Below are positions 50,544-57,894 of a stretch of 64,000 nt of DNA, piece after piece. The DNA comes from Pseudodesulfovibrio thermohalotolerans. Lineage in GTDB: Bacteria; Desulfobacterota; Desulfovibrionia; Desulfovibrionales; Desulfovibrionaceae. The position numbers were made by a program, and so were the translations under genes. Under the pieces are notes generated by a model. It searched no databases. It was not told the DNA's origin and saw nothing but the letters and a program-made list of their open reading frames with translations. Numbering within the stretch: position 1 is the stretch's first letter; each line of letters starts with the position of its first letter. The DNA lies in contig NZ_CP120635.1 of assembly GCF_021353295.2 (NCBI RefSeq), positions 1,592,001 through 1,656,000 on the forward strand. Reading direction: 5' to 3'.

Positions 50544-52112
50544 ATGAGCGTAAACCGCGAGCGAGGAGCAATGAGTAGCAAGTTGAATAGCGGCGATAGG
50601 GCGGCTTACATCGGTTTTTTCGTAGGTCCGTTGGTTTTTGTGAGCATGTTGTTGCTGCCTCCGCCTTCGGGATTGAATATTCAAGCCTGGCGCGTGGCGG
50701 CGGTAACGGCCTTGATGGCCATTTGGTGGGTGACGGAGTCCATTCCGATTCCGGCCACCTCCCTGCTTCCCATTGCGCTTTTCCCGCTGCTCGGGATCAT
50801 GAAGTCGAGCGCGGCAACATCGCCGTACGGCAACCATTTAATCTATCTTTTCATGGGCGGTTTCTTTCTGGCCGTGACCATGGAACGCTGGAACCTGCAT
50901 AAGCGGGTCGCCATCCATACCATACGGCTGGTGGGAGCCAGTCCGGGGCGAATGGTGCTCGGATTCATGATCGCAACGGGCTTTTTGTCCATGTGGGTAT
51001 CCAACACGGCCACCACCATGCTCATGATTCCCATCGGCCTGGCCGTCATCAAGCAGGCCACCGGCTTTGACGCGGGCATGATAAAGGCTTGTTCCTCCAC
51101 CGGGCCGGAATCCAATTTCGGCAAATGTCTGATGCTCGGCATTGCCTATTCCGCTTCCATGGGCGGCGTCGCCACGATCATCGGCACCCCGGCCAATACC
51201 GTCATGGTGGGCATGATGGAGAAAATGTACGGCGTCCAGATCGGCTTCGGCCAGTGGATGCTGTTCGGGCTTCCGTTGGGCGTGAGCATGATGGCCGTCG
51301 CCTGGGTTTTGATGACCCGCGTGTTGTTTCCCATGGACGGCCTCGTCCTGACCGGCAGCGAGGAGATCATTGAAAGCGAGCTCCGCGCGCTCGGGCCGAT
51401 GAAGCCTGAGGAAAAGCGGATCATCGCGGTCAGTTCCTTTGTCGCCATTTGCTGGCTCAGCCGCGGGTTTCTGGAAAAACTTTCGTTTATCAACGATTTT
51501 TTCCCGGATTTCAGTTTTGTGCATGACACCACCATCGGCATTATCGGCGCCTTGCTGATGTTCGCCATCCCAACCAACCTGCGCAAGAAGCAGTTCCTTC
51601 TGGACTGGCAGACCGCCGTTAAGATTCCCTGGAACGTGATCCTGCTTTTCGGCGGCGGGTTGGCCATCGCCAATGGATTCGCGAAAACCGGGCTGGCCGC
51701 CTACATCGCGTCGCTGTTGACCGGCCTGGACGGGTTGAACCTGATGCTGTTCGTGGCGATTGTGGTCTGGCTGACCACCCTGTTGACGGAAAGCACCTCC
51801 AATACCGCCACGGCCACGCTCCTGGTGCCTATCATGGGGGCTGCTGCTATCGCCCTTGGCGTGCACCCGTACGCCACCATAGTGGGCGCGGCCGTGGCGG
51901 CCTCCTTTGCCTTCATGCTGCCGGTGGCGACACCGCCCAACGCCGTGGTCTTCGGCAGCGGTTGTATCTCCGTCGGCCAGATGGTCAGGACGGGCATATG
52001 GTTGAATATGATCGGTACGGTCATGATTACGCTGTTCGTCCTTTATTTCCTGCCCATCGTATGGGGTATCGACCTCCACACCCTGCCGGAGTGGGCGGTA
52101 ATCATAAAATAA
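50544..52112 (+). CDS. DASS (SLC13) family anion:cation symporter
   Basis: 522 residues. ATG at 50544 is six bases after GGGGGAG. The two SNT motifs of the family are present: VSNTATTMLMIPIGL and TSNTATATLLVPIMG, as is the re-entrant PVATPPNAVVFGSG. About 11-12 spans. Family members import dicarboxylates, sulfate or similar anions with Na+. The substrate cannot be told. Single gene with its own terminator. Confidence 0.88.
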   Translation: MSVNRERGAMSSKLNSGDRAAYIGFFVGPLVFVSMLLLPPPSGLNIQAWRVAAVTALMAIWWVTESIPIPATSLLPIALFPLLGIMKSSAATSPYGNHLIYLFMGGFFLAVTMERWNLHKRVAIHTIRLVGASPGRMVLGFMIATGFLSMWVSNTATTMLMIPIGLAVIKQATGFDAGMIKACSSTGPESNFGKCLMLGIAYSASMGGVATIIGTPANTVMVGMMEKMYGVQIGFGQWMLFGLPLGVSMMAVAWVLMTRVLFPMDGLVLTGSEEIIESELRALGPMKPEEKRIIAVSSFVAICWLSRGFLEKLSFINDFFPDFSFVHDTTIGIIGALLMFAIPTNLRKKQFLLDWQTAVKIPWNVILLFGGGLAIANGFAKTGLAAYIASLLTGLDGLNLMLFVAIVVWLTTLLTESTSNTATATLLVPIMGAAAIALGVHPYATIVGAAVAASFAFMLPVATPPNAVVFGSGCISVGQMVRTGIWLNMIGTVMITLFVLYFLPIVWGIDLHTLPEWAVIIK

Positions 52113-52163
52113 GGATTCGCCTTCGGGGAAGTGAGCAGCTCCGGAGGAAGCCAATCAGGCGCG

Positions 52164-52195
52164 CCCCCTCTGCCCAACGGCGGAGGGGGTTTGTT
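52164..52195 (+). terminator. Terminator of the carrier gene
   Basis: CCCCCTC pairs with GAGGGGG across 12 bases, followed by TTTGTTTT. Confidence 0.75.
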
Positions 52196-52230
52196 TTGAC
52201 CTCCCAGGCGGGTGGTGCTAGGTTCTCCAT

Positions 52231-53193
52231 ATGACCAATACCCTTGGAGATTCGCTGTTTCAACGCAAACAGACCGCCTTTCTGCTTTCTCCCGACAAGT
52301 CCCTGTCCGAGCTGTTGCAACGGCTCTGGTCACCGGATGTTTTGGAGTTTCGGGTTTTCGACAGGGGGGCGAGGGCCATTGAGCTCATGTTTACCGATCC
52401 GCCGGACCTGTTGGTGGTGGATGATAGGCTGACGGATATCTCCGGCCGCCAGGTCGCCAATCTGGTCAAGAGCGAGAATGTTTACCGTCAGCTCCCTGTT
52501 GTCCTGTGTCTGGACGCCGTCGAAGGAGAGGAGCCCTGGAACTGGAATCAGCTTGAGGTGGACGATTTTCTGGTGCGTCCTCTCGATCCCGCCGAGGTGC
52601 GCAATCGCATCAACCTGACCCTTTGCCGGGCCATGCGCGCACTGGACGCCAATCCCCTGTCCAAGCTGCCGGGCAACACCTCCATTATTCAGCGCATCCA
52701 GCAGCTCATCGACTCCGGCGACGACTTTGCCCTGGCCTATTGCGATCTCGACTATTTCAAGTCCTACAACGACAAGTACGGCTTTTCGCGCGGCGACGAG
52801 GTGCTCATGATGGCCGCGCGGGTCATCGTCAACACCATCCGCAGCTACCAGGGCGTGTCGAGTTTTGTCGGGCACGTGGGCGGCGACGACTTCGTGTTCA
52901 TTCTGCCCTCGGACAAGGCCGAGGACGCCTGTAAACGGATTATCAAGGCATTTGACCAGATCGTTCCGCATTTTTACGATCCCGAGGACCGCAAGCGCGG
53001 CAATATCACTTCCGTTGACCGCGAGGGCAAGACCAAGGTATTTCCGCTTATGGCCATCTCACTGGCCGTGGTGGTCAACACCGGCGGACGTATCGGGCAT
53101 TACGGCGAGGTCTCGTCCATCGCCGTGGAATTAAAGAAAAAGGCCAAGGAAGTCCCGGAGAGCAGCTATGTCATCGACCGGCGCAAATCCTGA
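52231..53193 (+). CDS. Receiver-like plus degenerate GGDEF protein
   Basis: 320 residues. The N-terminal third is receiver-like (DLLVVDDRLTDISGRQVANL). The rest is a GGDEF domain: AYCDLDYFKSYNDKYGFSRGDEVL, then the active-site loop VGGDDFVF, where GGDEF reads GGDDF. Glu to Asp at that position usually weakens or abolishes cyclic-di-GMP synthesis but may leave binding. Overlaps the start of the recombinase gene by 26 bases. Confidence 0.8.
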   Translation: MTNTLGDSLFQRKQTAFLLSPDKSLSELLQRLWSPDVLEFRVFDRGARAIELMFTDPPDLLVVDDRLTDISGRQVANLVKSENVYRQLPVVLCLDAVEGEEPWNWNQLEVDDFLVRPLDPAEVRNRINLTLCRAMRALDANPLSKLPGNTSIIQRIQQLIDSGDDFALAYCDLDYFKSYNDKYGFSRGDEVLMMAARVIVNTIRSYQGVSSFVGHVGGDDFVFILPSDKAEDACKRIIKAFDQIVPHFYDPEDRKRGNITSVDREGKTKVFPLMAISLAVVVNTGGRIGHYGEVSSIAVELKKKAKEVPESSYVIDRRKS

Positions 53194-54118
53194 CGCTCGC
53201 GGCGAATTCGTTCGTGGATTCCTCGCCTACCTCGAAGTGGAGAAGGGCTATTCCCCGGCGACCATCCGTTCGTACGCCACCGACCTGGACCAGTTCCAGG
53301 CGTTTCTTTCGGAACGCAAGGCAACCCTGGAGCGGCCTGCCCGGGTTAATCGCGATCATGTTCGCGGCTTTTTGGCCGAGTTGCATCGAAGGCGGATCAC
53401 CAAGACCTCCATGGGGCGAAAACTTTCGAGCCTGCGGGCCTATTTCAAGTATCTTCTGCGCCACAAGATCATAGCCAAGGACCCCATGGCGGGCATTCGC
53501 AATCCCAAGCAGGAGAAGCGGCATCCGCAGATGCTCAATGTGGATCAGGCCGTCTCCCTCATGGAGGCGAAGGTGGACCCGGACCCGGAAGGTCTGCGCG
53601 ACATAGCCCTGGCCGAGGTGCTCTACGGCTCGGGCCTGCGTATCAGCGAGGCCATCGGCCTGGATCTCAACGATGTGGATTCCGACGTCATCCGCGTCAC
53701 CGGCAAGGGGAACAAGGAGCGCATAGTGCCCCTGTCCGATGCGGCGGTGGAGCGCATTCGCCGCTACATGGGCCAGCGTCACGCCTTTCTCGGGGAGAAC
53801 TATGCCGAGCAGGCCCTGTTTCTCAGTTCCCGCGCGGGCAAACGGCTCGACCGGCGGCAGGCCAACCGCATTGTGGCCAAGCTCGCCAAGCTCGCCGGGC
53901 TTCCGCAGGATGTGCATCCGCATATGCTGCGTCACAGCTTCGCCACGCATATGCTTGAGGCCGGGGCCGATTTGCGCAGTGTGCAGGAATTGCTTGGGCA
54001 TGAGAATCTGACCACCACCCAGAGATATACGCATCTGGACATGCAGCGCATCATGCAGGTATACGATCACGCGCACCCGCTGGCAGGCGGCGGCGACACC
54101 GACACCAACGAAGACTAA
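53168..54118 (+). CDS. xerD: XerC/XerD-type tyrosine recombinase
   Basis: 316 residues. Catalytic set complete: Arg in GSGLRISEAI, Lys in VTGKGNKERIV, HxxR in HPHMLRHSFATH, His in LLGHENLTTTQ and the nucleophile in RYTHLDM. SAM-like N-terminal domain (VEKGYSPATIRSYATDLDQF). Length and sequence fit the chromosome dimer-resolving XerC/D enzymes rather than a phage integrase. Starts inside the preceding gene. Confidence 0.88.
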   Translation: MSSTGANPDARGEFVRGFLAYLEVEKGYSPATIRSYATDLDQFQAFLSERKATLERPARVNRDHVRGFLAELHRRRITKTSMGRKLSSLRAYFKYLLRHKIIAKDPMAGIRNPKQEKRHPQMLNVDQAVSLMEAKVDPDPEGLRDIALAEVLYGSGLRISEAIGLDLNDVDSDVIRVTGKGNKERIVPLSDAAVERIRRYMGQRHAFLGENYAEQALFLSSRAGKRLDRRQANRIVAKLAKLAGLPQDVHPHMLRHSFATHMLEAGADLRSVQELLGHENLTTTQRYTHLDMQRIMQVYDHAHPLAGGGDTDTNED

Positions 54119-54129
54119 CGGAGACATCA

Positions 54130-54636
54130 ATGGAGAATCCCCTGGTCCTTCTGGAAACCCCGGAAGGCGAAATTCTTATCGAGCTTTTCCCGGACAAGGC
54201 CCCGAAAACGGTCGAGAATTTCCTCAACTACGTGGACGATGAATTCTACGACGGTACCCTGTTTCACCGGGTCATCAAGGGGTTCATGATTCAGACCGGC
54301 GGCCTGACTTTTTCCATGGAGGAGAAGGAGACCCGCGCTCCCATCGAGAACGAGGCTACCAACGGCCTGAAGAATCTCAAGGGAACCGTGGCCATGGGAC
54401 GGTTGCCCGAGCCGCACAGCGCCACGTCCCAGTTCTACATCAACGTGGCCGACAACGCGGACCTGGACCACACCGGAACGGATGACGAGAACTTCGGTTA
54501 CTGCGTGTTCGGCGAGGTTGTCGACGGCATGAACGTGGCCGAAAAGATCAGCAAGACCCGCACCCGCTCCTACCAGGGCTTTGACGATGTCCCGGTGGAC
54601 CCGGTTTCCATCATTACCGCCCGCCGGTTCGAGTAG
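54130..54636 (+). CDS. Cyclophilin-type peptidyl-prolyl isomerase
   Basis: 168 residues. VETPEG-like opening LVLLETPEGEILIELFPDKAPKTVENF, FHRVIKGFMIQTGG, SATSQFYINVADN and FGEVVDGMNV are cyclophilin signatures, with the catalytic Arg in FHRV. No signal peptide, so cytoplasmic (PpiB-like). Confidence 0.9.
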   Translation: MENPLVLLETPEGEILIELFPDKAPKTVENFLNYVDDEFYDGTLFHRVIKGFMIQTGGLTFSMEEKETRAPIENEATNGLKNLKGTVAMGRLPEPHSATSQFYINVADNADLDHTGTDDENFGYCVFGEVVDGMNVAEKISKTRTRSYQGFDDVPVDPVSIITARRFE

Positions 54637-54982
54637 AAAAGGGCTCCTCATTTTAAGGGAGCTATACTGTTACCTTTCCACCTACGCGGAAGAACCCCGC
54701 GAAGCGAAAAAGCCGCGCCGCAGGCGCATACAAGGGATACAAGGGGGCGAGCCCTTGCCCGCCGGAGGCGAAATCACCCGACGATTGCCGCGAAGCGGCT
54801 TTCAAACCTGATTTCCCTCTCCGGTAATAAAGAGGGGCGTTCCCTTTTTTAAAGCATCCTCAAGACGGCAGTGGGGTGGTGACAAGCCGGTCGTGCGTGC
54901 ACAACACAGTCAAAGGCGTCAGAAAACGAAAAAGGGGCCGCCCATTGGGCGGCCCCTTTACTTATTCAACAGTAATCGGTGT
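54637..54982. other. Intergenic region between converging genes
   Basis: No gene. After the cyclophilin stop a GCTCC/GGAGC hairpin (about 54640-54662) and a T-rich run. A middle part with several GC-rich palindromes (GCCGCG, GGGGGCGAGCCC, CCGCGAAGCGG) resembles an intergenic repeat remnant. At 54932-54957 AAGGGGCCGCCC/GGGCGGCCCCTT is a bidirectional terminator between the cyclophilin and the flavoprotein genes. Confidence 0.55.
54932..54960. terminator. Bidirectional terminator
   Basis: AAGGGGCCGCCC, three bases, GGGCGGCCCCTT, with A- and T-rich flanks suited to both strands. Confidence 0.8.
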
Positions 54983-56152
54983 CTACTTGTTCAGGGCTTG
55001 CTTGAGGCGGCGTTCGGCCTCTTCCTTGGTGTCCTGAAGCATCTTGCCGACATCCTGGTATTTGCGCTCGGCGTCCTCGCGCAGATCGGTCATCAGTTCC
55101 TTGACGGTGATGATCTTGTCCACGAGATAGGCATTGGCTCCGGCAAAGGCGAAGCCGTTTTTGAGCTTGCCCTTGTAGGCGTTCACCAGAGCCTGTGCAA
55201 TGCAGTAGGGGGAATTGTCCTCGGCGCAGGAGTGCAGGCATTTGTGCACGCACTTCTTGGGGTGCTTGAGTCCGGCGGACACGGCGTCGAGGAAACCGTT
55301 CCTGATGGCGCGGCCGGGCATCCCCACAGGGCTCTTGATGATGGTGACGTCTTCGGCCTTGGCGTTGACGTAGGCCTGCTTGAAGGCTTCGTCCGCGTCG
55401 CATTCCTTGGTGGCCACGAAACGGGTGCCCATCTGGACGCCGGATGCGCCCATTTCGAGGAAGCGGGCGATGTCCTCGCCGGTGTAGACGCCGCCGGCCG
55501 CGATGACCGGGATCGGCTTCTGGTGCTTTTCGCGGTAGGGGGCCACGGCCTCGACCACCTGGGCCAGGATCTTTTCCAGTTGGTATTCGGGGTCGTTGAT
55601 CTGTTCGGCCTTGAAACCGAGGTGACCGCCCGCCTTGGGGCCTTCGACGACGAAACCGTCGGGCAGGTAATTGAATTTGTTGGCCCACTTGCGGCACAGG
55701 ATGGAGGCTGCGCGGCCCGAGGAGACGATGGGCACGAGCTTGGTGCGCAGTTCTTCCTTCATCTCGTCGGAGACTTCGCGCAGGTAGCTCGGCAGATCGA
55801 GGGGCAGGCCCGCTCCGGAGATGATAATGTCCACCTTTTCGCGGATGGAGGTGCGGACCATGTCGCCGTAGTTGGTCAGGGCGCACATGATGTTCACGCC
55901 CAACAGGCCGTCGGTCATCTTGGACCGTGCCTTGCGGATTTCGTCAATGAGGCTGCGGCGATCGGCCCCTTCGGGGTCCTTGGCGCGTTGAGGATCGCGC
56001 ATACCGATCATGGATGTGGCGATGACGCCTACGCCGCCTTCGTTGGCCACGGCGCTGGCCAGTCCGGACAGGGAGATGCCAACGCCCATGCCGCCCTGGA
56101 TGATGGGCAGTCGTGCGGTGACATCACCGAAATTGAGACTGGGTAATTTCAT
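54983..56152 (-). CDS. Nitronate monooxygenase-like FMN protein with Cys cluster
   Basis: 389 residues. The TIM barrel of the 2-nitropropane dioxygenase family: RLPIIQGGMGVGIS, VVEGPKAGGHLGF, IPVIAAGGVYTGEDIARFLEMGASGVQMGTRF (FMN phosphate site). Unlike common family members it has CVHKCLHSCAEDNSPYC (residues about 304-320), four Cys able to hold an iron-sulfur cluster or zinc, followed by a C-terminal helical tail. In an anaerobe the oxygenase name is doubtful; a reductase or enoyl-reductase-like role is possible. Confidence 0.8.
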   Translation of the reverse strand: MKLPSLNFGDVTARLPIIQGGMGVGISLSGLASAVANEGGVGVIATSMIGMRDPQRAKDPEGADRRSLIDEIRKARSKMTDGLLGVNIMCALTNYGDMVRTSIREKVDIIISGAGLPLDLPSYLREVSDEMKEELRTKLVPIVSSGRAASILCRKWANKFNYLPDGFVVEGPKAGGHLGFKAEQINDPEYQLEKILAQVVEAVAPYREKHQKPIPVIAAGGVYTGEDIARFLEMGASGVQMGTRFVATKECDADEAFKQAYVNAKAEDVTIIKSPVGMPGRAIRNGFLDAVSAGLKHPKKCVHKCLHSCAEDNSPYCIAQALVNAYKGKLKNGFAFAGANAYLVDKIITVKELMTDLREDAERKYQDVGKMLQDTKEEAERRLKQALNK

Positions 56153-56241
56153 TATATGTACCTCTCATAGTGCTGATGATTACAAGTCCATTGCGCTGAA
56201 TCCGTGTTCAAGTCAAGGCAAACAGGTGTTTCAAATGGGTG

Positions 56242-57438
56242 TCATGAATTTATGACGTGCTCTTTGACCACTAGTTCGGCGAAATACATGGAACTGGTGA
56301 AGGCCGGGGAAATCGAGTTGAGAATATGGACGCTGTTCCGCGCCTTTTCGATGACGAAATCCATGACGAGCTGGTTCGTCCTGATGTCCACGAGCTGCGG
56401 CCGGATGCCAGCCTTGGCGGATGGGAGCATGTCCTCGGGCCTGAGTTCCTTGACCAGCCGGGCCGCGTCCTTGAAGAAGTGCCGGAAGAAGTATTTGCGC
56501 GGTTCTTCCAAGGCGATGGCCCTGAATTTGGGGTTTTCCAGGAACAAGCGCATGTCGCGGAAGAGGATTGCCGGAATTTCCGTGTCCACTCCCCGGAGGA
56601 TACCGTAGTTTTCGCGACCGAAGGCGGGGATGGCCGTGGGGCCGACATAGACGTCGCCGTGTACGCTGCGGGTGAAGTGTACGCCCAGGAACGGGTTCTT
56701 GATGTTCGGGACCGGGTAGATGGACCCCTTGATCCTGTCGGCGGCCGGTTTGGCGAGCTTGCGGTAGATGCCTTTGAACGGGAGCAGGCGGTAGTTCTCG
56801 GCGATGCCGAAGGCCTGCGCCACCTTGTCGCTGTAGGCTCCGGCCGCGTTGATGAACAACTTGTGACCGATGTCGCCCTGGCTGGTGGATATGATGTTCG
56901 GCCCGGTTGCGCCGGTGAAGCGGGTGTTGAAGAAAAAGCGGACCTTTCCGCTCGTCTCCAGTTCCTCGCGCAGGGCTTCGAGCACGCGTTTGGGATCGAC
57001 CACGCTGGTCAGGGGCGAATACAGGGCTCGGTCCACGGTGCGCGCGTTGGGCTCGATTTCGGCCAACCGCCTTTCGTCGATCATTTCCACGGTGCCGCCG
57101 TTGGCCGTGGCCCGTCGCAGCAGCTCGTCCAGAACTCCTTTTTCGTCCTCGGTCCTGGCCACGATGACCTTGCCCGACTTGAAGAGGGGCAGCCTCTTTG
57201 CTTCGCAGAAGGCCTTCATACGCCGGTTGCCTTCAAGGCACATTTCGGCCTTGAGTGTGCCCGGATCGTAATAGATGCCCGCGTGGAGCACGCCGCTGTT
57301 GCGGCCCGAGGCGTGCCTGCCCTGCGCGGGTTCCTTGTCGAAGACGATGATGTCGTCGCATCCGGCCCTGACCAGCTCGCGGGCGATGGTCAGTCCGAGG
57401 ATGCCCGCTCCGCAAATGACGGTGTGCGCCGAATACAT
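56242..57438 (-). CDS. lhgO: L-2-hydroxyglutarate dehydrogenase-like FAD protein
   Basis: 398 residues. FAD-binding start VICGAGILGLTIARELVRAG with Glu-ended second strand. GRNSGVLHAGIYYDPGTLKA, PNARTVDRALYSPLTSVVDP, FINAAGAYSDKVA and VHFTRSVHGDVYVGPTAIPA are typical of the LhgO group of the DAO family. It oxidises L-2-hydroxyglutarate or a similar 2-hydroxyacid. Four bases separate it from the DUF296 gene on the same strand. Confidence 0.82.
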   Translation of the reverse strand: MYSAHTVICGAGILGLTIARELVRAGCDDIIVFDKEPAQGRHASGRNSGVLHAGIYYDPGTLKAEMCLEGNRRMKAFCEAKRLPLFKSGKVIVARTEDEKGVLDELLRRATANGGTVEMIDERRLAEIEPNARTVDRALYSPLTSVVDPKRVLEALREELETSGKVRFFFNTRFTGATGPNIISTSQGDIGHKLFINAAGAYSDKVAQAFGIAENYRLLPFKGIYRKLAKPAADRIKGSIYPVPNIKNPFLGVHFTRSVHGDVYVGPTAIPAFGRENYGILRGVDTEIPAILFRDMRLFLENPKFRAIALEEPRKYFFRHFFKDAARLVKELRPEDMLPSAKAGIRPQLVDIRTNQLVMDFVIEKARNSVHILNSISPAFTSSMYFAELVVKEHVINS

Positions 57439-57442
57439 CGAT

Positions 57443-57886
57443 CTATTCCTTGCTCAGCAGGGAAACTCCCCTTCGGGTGTTTTGTTTGCGGAGCAGGTCC
57501 GTGCCCACTATTTCCATGACCACGACTTCGCCTACCAGCCAGACGTCCAGGCCCGGGCGGATGCAGCCGGTCAGGGTTTCGCCGTCGCGGCCAAGGGCCG
57601 CGTGCATGTGCAGGACGGGTTCGCCCGACTCGTCCGGGAACAGGGTGCCCAGTCCGATCACTTCGCGGGCTCCTTGTACCGGACAGAGGATGGGGTCGAT
57701 GACCAGGGCCTTGCCGTCCTTGGGGCCGGACACCACGTTGCCCTTGTCCGCGCCGCCGATGAGGGTACACAGGGCGGCCTTGATATCGTGTTCACGGGCG
57801 AATTCTTCGAGGCAGCCCGGGAGCCGCTCTCCATTTTCCAGGCGCAGGGTGAAAACCCTGCCCACATTGCCTTGGCTGTACTGCAT
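57443..57886 (-). CDS. PPC/DUF296 domain protein
   Basis: 147 residues. Start ATG at 57886. FTLRLENGERLPGCLEEFA, ALCTLIGGADKGNVV and PVLHMHAALGRDGETLTGCI match the PPC domain (also DUF296), whose bacterial members are small trimers with a conserved HxHxxxG metal site; HMHAALG is present. Function of the bacterial members is not established. In the same strand run as addA/addB. Confidence 0.82.
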   Translation of the reverse strand: MQYSQGNVGRVFTLRLENGERLPGCLEEFAREHDIKAALCTLIGGADKGNVVSGPKDGKALVIDPILCPVQGAREVIGLGTLFPDESGEPVLHMHAALGRDGETLTGCIRPGLDVWLVGEVVVMEIVGTDLLRKQNTRRGVSLLSKE

Positions 57887-57894
57887 GGGAAAAC

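Noticed and set aside
53168..54118. Prophage integrase
   Set aside because: The recombinase is 16 kb from the junction among host genes and has the XerC/D pattern.
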